Positions 1 to 5,216 of a stretch of DNA of 6,662 nucleotides are shown in pieces; position 1 is the first letter of the stretch; each line of letters begins with the position of its first letter. The stretch is taken from positions 1-6,662 of the forward strand of contig HF987851.1 in NCBI GenBank assembly GCA_000431135.1. Direction: 5' to 3'. Source of the stretch: Clostridium sp. CAG:590 (GTDB lineage: Bacteria; Bacillota; Clostridia; Lachnospirales; Lachnospiraceae). Below the pieces are notes generated by a model. That model saw nothing but the letters and a program-made list of their open reading frames with translations, made no database searches and was not told the origin of the DNA. The translations under genes were made by a program, and so were the position numbers.

Positions 1-11
1 CCCTGAATATT

Positions 12-41
12 TCGCACGTCCGTCACTTCACTGTGCAAGGG
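12..41. repeat. Right half of an inverted-repeat intergenic element (copy 1, cut by window edge)
   Basis: The segment starting TCGCAC (12-17) and ending TTCACTGTGCAAGGG (27-41) matches the right half of the complete hairpin element at 2505-2575, where the corresponding stretch is TCGCAC (2541-2546) and TTCACGCTGTGCAAGGG (2558-2574). Copy 1 lacks the GC dinucleotide in the arm. Its left arm, if present, lies before base 1, so folding cannot be confirmed here. It sits directly after the stop codon of the minus-strand gene, as copy 2 does, so it probably serves as the transcript 3' end or stabiliser for that gene. This role is inference. Confidence 0.55.
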
Positions 42-1310
42 TTATATAAGTTCTGCGATACGGCTTACGCCGACGTAAATCTGTGAGATTTTATACCAGG
101 TTGGATAGTCAACAATACCGGTAACAGGAAGATTAAATATACGTTGGAATTGTTCGACGGCCGATTTGGTGGATTCCCCGTAATTGCCATCAATCAGAAC
201 AGTTGGAATGGAAGGGTAATTTTGGGCAATTCGATTTAATTGTTCCTGAATCATACGGACTTTCTCTCCGGTAGAACCAACAGACAGGTCGTAACCCGGC
301 CAGGAAGCCGGAATACCGGAGATAAGTTCCGCTTCGTTAATATACATATCATCTCCGTAGTAGTTTCGGATGATTTCAATCGGGGTATATCCCTGATCCC
401 CGAGATATTTGGAACCCCACTGACTCATCCAGTTTGGACAGGACACACGTTTGCCATCACAGTATTGTGTGAGGATCGGCTGGGTTACATTTGGTCGGGA
501 CAGATAGTTTGTAAAGATAGAATCTACAATCCGGGAAATGTTCTCATATATTGTTTTCTGATAGATCCATTTATGGTCAAATGCAGTAGAAGAGGTAATG
601 GTAAAATCGTAACCCTTGCCACGATACCATTCCGTGTAGACACGATTTAAAGTGAAGGACAGGATTGCAAGTACATTTGCTGTGATCGTGGATTCTGACC
701 ATGTGGCATAGATTTCACATGAGGCAACATTTTTAATATATTCCTGAAATGGAACGTAGTAATCAAGAGCGGAAGTATCTGTGGGCGCTCCATCATGTAC
801 TACAATGTATTCGGGTACAACGACACGGCTTAATACAATCTCACCGCGTTCCTCCATCGGTTTAATTTCTGCTTCCGCAATTTTTGGAGGATAGAATTCC
901 CATAAAGTATGCCCACCGATAACAGTGGGGTTATATAATGGTTCATCGGTAACGGCTGGTGTCATACGGATGTTTTGAAGTCCTGTTTCTCCGGAAAAAA
1001 TCTGAACGCCGGAGATGATAATACCTTTGTATCCGGGTGCAGATATCTTAATATTATATTCACTATAAGGCTGGTTATCAGTCGGTTCCATGGAGTATTC
1101 CAGCGGAGGGGCGTTAAGGGAGATCCGTTCTGTAATACCATCTGTATCGGTTTTGATCTGTTCTAATGGTGTGTTTGGTTCTCCGGTATTTGCAATTTCA
1201 ATCGTTGCATCGGAGACCGGCATCTGATTGTTGTCAGACACAGCCTGTATCTGTAAAAATCCTTCATCTATATTATCCTGTGTTGCTTTCAATGGTTTTC
1301 GGAATAACAT
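42..1310 (-). CDS. SpoIID-like and peptidoglycan-binding domain protein, probable cell-wall protein
   Basis: This is a 422-aa protein with three parts. Residues ~17-117 look like a carboxypeptidase-regulatory/CnaB-type beta-sandwich (GFLQIQ, PVSDATIEI, DTDG, YNIKISAPGYKG). Residues ~165-325 resemble the SpoIID/LytB lytic transglycosylase domain: Glu199 in a CE(I) context falls where SpoIID has its catalytic Glu, and a closing block MSQWGSKYLGDQG...YYGDD (295-321) matches the family's 'SQ-GA--A--G...I---YY' ending. His246, Cys284 and Cys291 might bind a metal by analogy with clostridial SpoIID. Residues ~342-412 are a PG_binding_1 repeat (LSVGSTGEKV, DGNYGESTKSAVEQFQ). There is no signal peptide or membrane segment. 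Only the ATG at 1310 or a later start is possible, because an in-frame TGA lies at 1317-1319; a GAGGA precedes it by only 3 nt. It could cut or bind peptidoglycan, perhaps in spore or wall remodelling. The domains are fairly sure; the activity is not. Confidence 0.8.
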   Translation of the reverse strand: MLFRKPLKATQDNIDEGFLQIQAVSDNNQMPVSDATIEIANTGEPNTPLEQIKTDTDGITERISLNAPPLEYSMEPTDNQPYSEYNIKISAPGYKGIIISGVQIFSGETGLQNIRMTPAVTDEPLYNPTVIGGHTLWEFYPPKIAEAEIKPMEERGEIVLSRVVVPEYIVVHDGAPTDTSALDYYVPFQEYIKNVASCEIYATWSESTITANVLAILSFTLNRVYTEWYRGKGYDFTITSSTAFDHKWIYQKTIYENISRIVDSIFTNYLSRPNVTQPILTQYCDGKRVSCPNWMSQWGSKYLGDQGYTPIEIIRNYYGDDMYINEAELISGIPASWPGYDLSVGSTGEKVRMIQEQLNRIAQNYPSIPTVLIDGNYGESTKSAVEQFQRIFNLPVTGIVDYPTWYKISQIYVGVSRIAELI

Positions 1311-1336
1311 ATATCCTCATTTCTGCATATATGCAT
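1289..1336 (-). other. Possible 15-codon leader ORF overlapping the SpoIID-like gene start
   Basis: The strongest ribosome binding site upstream of the SpoIID-like gene is TAAGGAG at 1350-1344 (minus strand), followed 7 nt later by an ATG at 1336. That ATG is not in frame with the 422-aa gene. It opens a 15-aa ORF (MHICRNEDICYSENH) ending in TGA at 1291-1289, so it overlaps the first 22 nt of the main gene. It may be a leader peptide that couples translation to the weakly led ATG at 1310, or the spacing may be chance. No homology can be judged at this length. Confidence 0.3.
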
Positions 1337-1381
1337 AATCATTCTCCTTACTAAGATATGTTAAAGAATACGGTTTGTGAC

Positions 1382-1410
1382 TTGAAATCGTTCCCATGTT
1401 TTTGTATAAT
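1382..1410 (+). promoter_or_regulatory. Sigma-A promoter for the LacI-family regulator
   Basis: TTGAAA (1382-1387) and a perfect TATAAT (1405-1410) are separated by 17 bp, which is close to the ideal sigma-A promoter. Transcription would start near 1417, giving a leader of about 100 nt before the regulator's ATG at 1517. No clear LacI-type operator palindrome was recognised around it, so autoregulation is possible but not shown. Confidence 0.7.
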
Positions 1411-1433
1411 AATGGTATATTAAATTTATGCAA
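1406..1433 (-). promoter_or_regulatory. Candidate sigma-A promoter for the SpoIID-like gene
   Basis: Reading the minus strand, TTGCAT (1433-1428) and TATTAT (1411-1406) are separated by 16 bp, a fair -35/-10 pair. The expected start near 1399 would leave a leader of about 90 nt that contains the TAAGGAG site and the 15-codon ORF. The -10 overlaps the -10 of the plus-strand lacI-type promoter. If the gene is sporulation-specific, a sporulation sigma factor could use another site; I did not recognise one. Confidence 0.4.
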
Positions 1434-1520
1434 GTGAATAATAAATGTCATGTTAAGCAAGGAAAACTATCAGGGATGTGTTTCTTTGCGAATGTCGATG
1501 CAGGAAAAGGAGTAGTATGA
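1428..1520 (+). other. Possible leader ORF ending in an ATGA overlap with the LacI-type gene
   Basis: An open frame of 30 codons runs from ATG 1428 to TGA 1518-1520, and its stop shares ATGA with the regulator's start at 1517. The first ATG has no ribosome binding site and lies close to the predicted transcription start. An internal ATG at 1476 is preceded by AAGGAAA (1459-1465) at about 10 nt and would give a 14-aa peptide (MCFFANVDAGKGVV). The ATGA overlap is typical of translational coupling, but an open frame this short can arise by chance. Confidence 0.25.
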
Positions 1521-2497
1521 ACATTAATGAAATTGCGGCATTGGCGGGGGTGTCTAGGGCAACGGTATCAAGATATCTGAATAATGGATATGTAAGTGCT
1601 GAGAAACGCGAGCAGATTCGCAAGGTGATAGAAGAGACGGGGTATCAGCCTTCAGCACAGGCACAGATGTTACGAACAAAGAAAACAGGATTTATTGGTG
1701 TTATCATTCCCAAGATCAATTCGGATTCTATTAGCAGGATGGTACAGGGAATCAGTTCCGTATTAGGCAATAAAGGCTACCAGCTCCTGTTAGCAGATAC
1801 ACATAATGATGTCAAGGAGGAGATTCGTTATCTGAAACAGTTACGACAGAATCATGTAGATGGGATCATTATGATCGGTACATATTTTACAAAGGAACAT
1901 TACAAGGCAATGAAAGATATTACGGTTCCGATGGTTGTGTTAGCACAGTGTGTGAAGGATTATTCCTGCGTATATTATGATGATTATGGTGCGGCGAAGG
2001 AATTAACAAAGGAAGCATTGACTACCGGTAAGAATCCGGCGTTTATCGGTGCAATTCCGGAAGATGAAGCAGTTGGCAGAGAACGTCTTTATGGATTTTT
2101 AGATGCAAATTTTGAGTTGGATCGGGAGATCCGGGAGGAATATTGTACCAACGGACCTTTTTCGATAGAGAATGGATATGAAAGTGCAAAGAAGCTATTT
2201 GCCATGGACGATACGATCGACACATTGATCTGCGCAACAGATAAGATTGCAATTGGTGCAGTGCGGTATCTAAAAGAGATTGGAAAGAAGATTCCGGAGG
2301 AAGTTCAGGTCACAGGTTTTGGCGATAGCCTGCTTGCATCGGTCTGCGAACCGAATATCTCTACTGTGCATTTTTATTACCAGACAAGCGGTGAGGAAGC
2401 TGCGAATATGCTTGTGAATATGATTGTTGATAACAAGAGTGTCCGCAAAGAGATGAAAATGGGATACCAGATCGTGAAGACCAAAAGTTTACGTTAA
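1517..2497 (+). CDS. LacI-family transcriptional regulator, sucrose-repressor (ScrR/SacR) type
   Basis: A 326-aa DNA-binding regulator. Residues 3-22 form the LacI helix-turn-helix (INEIAALAGVSRATVSRYLN). The hinge-helix region (PSAQAQMLRTKKT, ~45-57) is followed by a periplasmic-binding-protein-like sugar-sensing core (IGVIIPKINSD, VDGIIMIG, VYYDDYGAA, ICATDKIAIGA, VTGFGDS, TVHFYY). The GYVS after the HTH, the QAQMLRTKKT hinge and the IIPKINSDS strand resemble ScrR/SacR sucrose repressors, so the ligand may be a sugar or sugar phosphate; this subfamily call is from memory. The ATG at 1517 was chosen because AAAGGAG (1506-1512) lies 4 nt upstream and the HTH begins at residue 3. A GTG at 1478 would add 13 Cys/Arg-rich residues unlike the family. 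No sugar transport or hydrolase gene adjoins it, so its targets are probably elsewhere. Confidence 0.9.
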   Translation: MNINEIAALAGVSRATVSRYLNNGYVSAEKREQIRKVIEETGYQPSAQAQMLRTKKTGFIGVIIPKINSDSISRMVQGISSVLGNKGYQLLLADTHNDVKEEIRYLKQLRQNHVDGIIMIGTYFTKEHYKAMKDITVPMVVLAQCVKDYSCVYYDDYGAAKELTKEALTTGKNPAFIGAIPEDEAVGRERLYGFLDANFELDREIREEYCTNGPFSIENGYESAKKLFAMDDTIDTLICATDKIAIGAVRYLKEIGKKIPEEVQVTGFGDSLLASVCEPNISTVHFYYQTSGEEAANMLVNMIVDNKSVRKEMKMGYQIVKTKSLR

Positions 2498-2504
2498 GTC
2501 AATT

Positions 2505-2575
2505 TCCCTTGCACAGCGTGAGTTTTTCGGGCATGTGCCCTCGCACATAGTCCATCCTTCACGCTGTGCAAGGGA
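2505..2575. terminator. Large hairpin element between convergent genes, probable bidirectional 3'-end structure (repeat copy 2)
   Basis: TCCCTTGCACAGCGTGA (2505-2521) and TCACGCTGTGCAAGGGA (2559-2575) form a perfect 17-bp inverted repeat around a 37-nt interior. The interior can form either of two overlapping hairpins: GGGCA/TGCCC (2529-2540) or ATGTGC/GCACAT (2533-2548, loop CCTC). The element fills the 79-bp gap between the convergent LacI-type gene and the zinc-ribbon gene, with its edge 1 bp from the latter's stop. Neither side has the clean T-run of a classical intrinsic terminator, so it may block read-through, protect 3' ends, or be a dispersed repeat with no dedicated role. A partial copy lies at 12-41. 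Confidence 0.7.
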
Positions 2576-2576
2576 T

Positions 2577-3173
2577 TTATATGTTCTGGTAGCTGCCGCA
2601 GTATGGACACCGATTCGAATATCCCTGTGTTGCCTGATAAGTAGATGCACAGTTTGGACAGGTAACGGCAATCAGCTTAACAGCTCCCGGATTAATTGGT
2701 TTATCATCCATAAGTTCTTCTTCGCGATACAAGATCTCGTCACGTACGGACTTCTTATCAAATCCATATTTTCCGTTATATTCATAGATATCAATCGTCA
2801 TTCCGATTGGATATTCGTTAGAACCTCTCGTAAATGAGGTTGGAATGACTGCCTCTCTTTCAATTCCATGACTGTCAAAGTAGTGTACTTTAACATTTTG
2901 AGGGAAACGGCCATTGACAACGACAGAAGTGTTATCTACATATCCGTAAATCTTAGCGGGATAGCGAGTGCCCTTCTTAACAATATTGCGCTTGCCGGCA
3001 ATATTGATATACACACCGACAAGAAATCCGATTCCCAAAAGCAGAAATATGGCAGGTAACAGGTACATAACAAGAGGAATGCCGGAAGTACAGAGCATAC
3101 CAATCAGTACACCGCCACCTACGATTGTATAGATTACCCCCATAATAGTTAATATTTTTTGAGCTGCACCCAT
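2577..3173 (-). CDS. Membrane protein with C-terminal zinc ribbon, function unknown
   Basis: A 198-aa protein. Two hydrophobic stretches (~7-28 and ~33-58) suggest a membrane hairpin. They are followed by a soluble region rich in beta-type sequence (~68-145; TRYPAKIYGYV, VKVHYFDSHG, PIGMTIDIYEYNGKYGFD) that recalls DUF3592-like domains, a loose resemblance only. The tail carries two CxxC knuckles, CPNC (172-175) and CPYC (189-192), spaced 13 residues apart, which is a typical zinc ribbon. The start at 3173 has AAGGAAG (3186-3180) 6 nt upstream. The FNT channel's stop codon ends just 3 nt before, so the two genes are almost certainly co-transcribed and probably translationally coupled. That placement hints at a role with the channel (assembly, regulation), but I do not recognise a function. 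Confidence 0.8.
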   Translation of the reverse strand: MGAAQKILTIMGVIYTIVGGGVLIGMLCTSGIPLVMYLLPAIFLLLGIGFLVGVYINIAGKRNIVKKGTRYPAKIYGYVDNTSVVVNGRFPQNVKVHYFDSHGIEREAVIPTSFTRGSNEYPIGMTIDIYEYNGKYGFDKKSVRDEILYREEELMDDKPINPGAVKLIAVTCPNCASTYQATQGYSNRCPYCGSYQNI

Positions 3174-3176
3174 AGT

Positions 3177-4013
3177 TTACTTCCTTTCTTTTTTCTCAGA
3201 GCCGTAGTGAATGAAATATAATGTGCATCCGATAAATACCATACCGCCAAGAACATTGCCGATTGTGACAGGAATGAAGTTATGTATCAGACCGCTTAGA
3301 TCTAAAGCAGATAACTGTTCGGAAGTAATACCGTATAATTTCTGTGCTTTTGCGACATAGTCCGGATTCGATGCTGCAAAAATGCCGGTTGGAATATAGA
3401 ACATATTAGCAACAATATGCTCGAAACCGCCAATTACAAAAGCGAAGATCGGAAACCATGTAGCAAAGATCTTACCGATTACATCTTTTGCAGAGGTTGC
3501 CATCAGAATTGCCATACATACTAAAAAGTTACAAAGGATACCGGATACAATAGCTTTACCGGGTGCAATGTTTACTTTGCCGAGTGCAACCTTGATCGTA
3601 TAAGCGCCAAGTGCACCGCCGGTATAATCTAAGTTTCCGGAATAGAAGATCAATACATCAATGATCAGGGAACCAAGCAGGTTTGAAAAATATACAACAA
3701 CAAGGTTTCTTAAAAGTGCGGACACCTTGATTTGTTTATTCATAGTAGCCATGATCATTAAACAATTACCGGTGAATAATTCACCACCAACTAAGATGAT
3801 CATTAAAAGTCCGACCGGGAAGATCACACCGGCGAGTGTTCTTGCAAGCCCCACATTTGCAATGTCATGAACGGCTGTATTGCTGATCGCACCTCCGAGT
3901 GCAATAAACATACCGGCTATTATCCCCAATACGATCATTCTGCCAAGTGGAAGAGTTGCTTTTGTAACCGCTCCTTTCATATTTGCTTCAATAATTTCTT
4001 TTGGATTATTCAT
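3177..4013 (-). CDS. Formate/nitrite transporter (FNT) family channel, FocA-like
   Basis: A 278-aa integral membrane protein with about six transmembrane helices, the usual FNT length and pattern. Hallmarks are GGELFTGN (76-83, the FNT signature after helix 2), GILCNFLVCMAI (~157-168), GFEHIVANMF (~195-204) with the pore histidine His198 equivalent to E. coli FocA His209, and IPVTIGNVLGG (~247-257). FNT proteins are pentameric channels for small monovalent anions: formate, nitrite, hydrosulfide, or acetate and lactate. In a fermentative Clostridia-like host, formate export or import is the best guess, but the residues seen do not decide the substrate and no pyruvate formate-lyase gene adjoins. 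The ATG at 4013 has AAAGGAG (4029-4023) 9 nt upstream and a strong promoter close by. It is the first gene of a two-gene operon with the zinc-ribbon membrane protein. Confidence 0.93.
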   Translation of the reverse strand: MNNPKEIIEANMKGAVTKATLPLGRMIVLGIIAGMFIALGGAISNTAVHDIANVGLARTLAGVIFPVGLLMIILVGGELFTGNCLMIMATMNKQIKVSALLRNLVVVYFSNLLGSLIIDVLIFYSGNLDYTGGALGAYTIKVALGKVNIAPGKAIVSGILCNFLVCMAILMATSAKDVIGKIFATWFPIFAFVIGGFEHIVANMFYIPTGIFAASNPDYVAKAQKLYGITSEQLSALDLSGLIHNFIPVTIGNVLGGMVFIGCTLYFIHYGSEKKERK

Positions 4014-4040
4014 TTGTCCATTCTCCTTTCAATCTTATAA

Positions 4041-4069
4041 ATTATACCCTTTTTTAGTAGGTGACGCAA
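4041..4069 (-). promoter_or_regulatory. Sigma-A promoter for the FNT channel operon
   Basis: On the minus strand, TTGCGT (4069-4064) and a perfect TATAAT (4046-4041) are separated by 17 bp. The expected start near 4034 gives a leader of about 20 nt that holds little beyond the AAAGGAG ribosome binding site, so control is probably at transcription initiation. Confidence 0.75.
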
Positions 4070-4078
4070 CCGGATACC

Positions 4079-4107
4079 CTGACATTTTGTGTACAAATAT
4101 TTATACA
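4079..4107 (+). promoter_or_regulatory. Upstream candidate promoter (P1) for plsX
   Basis: CTGACA (4079-4084) and TATACA (4102-4107) are separated by 17 bp, matching the sigma-A consensus at five of six -35 bases. The start would be near 4114, just ahead of the second promoter. Its spacer and -10 are covered by the 18-bp near-palindrome at 4090-4107, so a protein bound there would be expected to block this promoter. Confidence 0.45.
4090..4107. promoter_or_regulatory. 18-bp near-palindrome, candidate operator between fnt and plsX
   Basis: TGTACAAATATTTATACA is symmetric at eight of nine base pairs around 4098/4099 (only C4094/A4103 mismatched). It lies in the spacer and -10 of plsX promoter P1, 8 bp ahead of the P2 -35, and about 20 bp upstream of the fnt -35 on the other strand. 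Dimeric repressors commonly bind sites of this size and symmetry. It does not match the FapR, FNR or Rex consensus sequences as I know them. AT-rich DNA yields such palindromes by chance at a modest rate. Confidence 0.4.
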
Positions 4108-4114
4108 ATGGCAT

Positions 4115-4143
4115 TTGTCAATCCGGCTGTTTTATGGTATAGT
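4115..4143 (+). promoter_or_regulatory. Main candidate promoter (P2) for the plsX-rnc-smc operon
   Basis: TTGTCA (4115-4120) and TATAGT (4138-4143) are separated by 17 bp, a good sigma-A promoter. Transcription would start near 4150, leaving a leader of about 45 nt that ends in the GGAGG ribosome binding site of plsX. Confidence 0.7.
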
Positions 4144-4195
4144 AAAAAAGTTGTATTGTGCTTAAATGTGCATATACCGGAATGGAGGTTATAAT

Positions 4196-5215
4196 ATGTC
4201 AGAAAAAACCAAAGTTGTTTTAGATGCGATGGGTGGAGATCATTCACCGGGAGAGATGGTATTGGGTGCTGTGAATGCAGTCAAAGAGAAAGACAATTTA
4301 TTTGTATATATAGTAGGTCCATCTGATCGGATTCAGGCTGAATTAGATAAATGTGAATATCCAAAGGATCAGATTGAGATTGTACATGCGTCAGACGAGA
4401 TTACCTGTCATGATGCGCCGGTGCAGGCAATCCGTGGAAAGAAAGATTCATCTATGGTAGTCGGTCTCCGGATGGTAAGAGAAGGAAAGGCAGATGGGTT
4501 TGTCTCTGCCGGCAATTCGGGAGCGGTGTTAGTTGGTGGACAGGTGTTGGTTGGTAAGATGAAGGGAATTGAGCGTGCTCCGCTTGCACCGATCGTACCA
4601 ACTCTGAAAGGTGTTTCTTTATTGGTGGACTGTGGTGCCAATGTAGATGCCAAACCGAGCAATCTGGTACAGTTTGCACAGATGGGATCGATTTATATGG
4701 AGAATGCACTGAAGATTGAACGGCCAACGGTCGGCATTTTGAATATCGGAGCGGAAGAGGAAAAAGGAAATGCATTAGTAAAAGAGACCTATCCGTTATT
4801 AAAGGAATGTAAAGATATTAATTTTATCGGAAGTGTTGAGGCGAGGGATTTTATATATGGTGCGGCAGATGTTGTGGTAACGGAAGCATTTGCGGGTAAT
4901 GTCATGTTGAAAACAATCGAGGGCGTTGCCTCCGGATTATTCAAACTGATCAAGAATTCAATCACGGCGACACCGGTATCGACGATCGGAGCGGCTTTGG
5001 TAAAGCCACAGCTTAAAAATGTTGCAAAGATATTTGATGCAACGGAGTATGGCGGAGCACCGTTGTTAGGATTGAACGGATTGGTTGTCAAGATACATGG
5101 AAATGCCAGCCACAAAGAGGTCAAAAACGCATTATTCCAGGTAGAGATGTTCCGTTCACAGGACGTAAACGGCAAGATCAGGGAACAGTTGTCAGATGTT
5201 CAGAAAGAGGCTTAA
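4196..5215 (+). CDS. plsX: Phosphate acyltransferase PlsX
   Basis: PlsX converts acyl-ACP and phosphate to acyl-phosphate, the acyl donor for PlsY in the first step of phospholipid synthesis. It is a peripheral membrane enzyme. The 339-aa length fits the family. Signatures in order are DAMGGD (10-15), KKDSSM (82-87), SAGNSGA (104-110), ERAPLAP (126-132), DCGANVDAKP (from 145), the ILNIGAEEEKGN block, EAFAGNVMLKTIEG, and YGGAPLLGL (285-293) followed by IHGNASH. The usual FTGN motif reads FAGN here. The ATG at 4196 has GGAGG (4184-4188) 7 nt upstream; an in-frame ATG at 4166 would add ten unconserved residues and lacks a good site. It is the first gene of the cluster, followed 1 nt later by rnc. 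No rpmF or fapR precedes it, and no acpP follows it, unlike many Firmicutes. Confidence 0.97.
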   Translation: MSEKTKVVLDAMGGDHSPGEMVLGAVNAVKEKDNLFVYIVGPSDRIQAELDKCEYPKDQIEIVHASDEITCHDAPVQAIRGKKDSSMVVGLRMVREGKADGFVSAGNSGAVLVGGQVLVGKMKGIERAPLAPIVPTLKGVSLLVDCGANVDAKPSNLVQFAQMGSIYMENALKIERPTVGILNIGAEEEKGNALVKETYPLLKECKDINFIGSVEARDFIYGAADVVVTEAFAGNVMLKTIEGVASGLFKLIKNSITATPVSTIGAALVKPQLKNVAKIFDATEYGGAPLLGLNGLVVKIHGNASHKEVKNALFQVEMFRSQDVNGKIREQLSDVQKEA

Positions 5216-5216
5216 T

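Noticed and set aside
240..1166. Open frames on the plus strand (240-650, 975-1166)
   Set aside because: They lie antisense to the well-supported SpoIID-like gene, lack ribosome binding sites and have no recognisable domains.
1478..1516. GTG start for the LacI-type regulator adding 13 residues
   Set aside because: The extension is Cys/Arg-rich and precedes the normal HTH start; the ATG at 1517 has AAAGGAG nearby and fits the family's usual N-terminus.
2498..2580. Classical intrinsic terminator with a U-run
   Set aside because: The long stem is clear, but neither strand has a proper T-run after it, so it is recorded as a hairpin element with a probable rather than certain terminator role.
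4061..4110. FapR, FNR or Rex binding site near plsX/fnt
   Set aside because: No match to the known consensus sequences was found; only an unassigned near-palindrome is present.
4408..5175. Minus-strand open frames opposite plsX (4408-4662, 4452-4775, 4789-5175)
   Set aside because: They are shadows of plsX with low-complexity, non-family-like proteins and no start signals.
5196..5216. Earlier ATG for rnc overlapping plsX
   Set aside because: It has no good ribosome binding site, and RNase III proteins normally begin close to the residue encoded from 5217.
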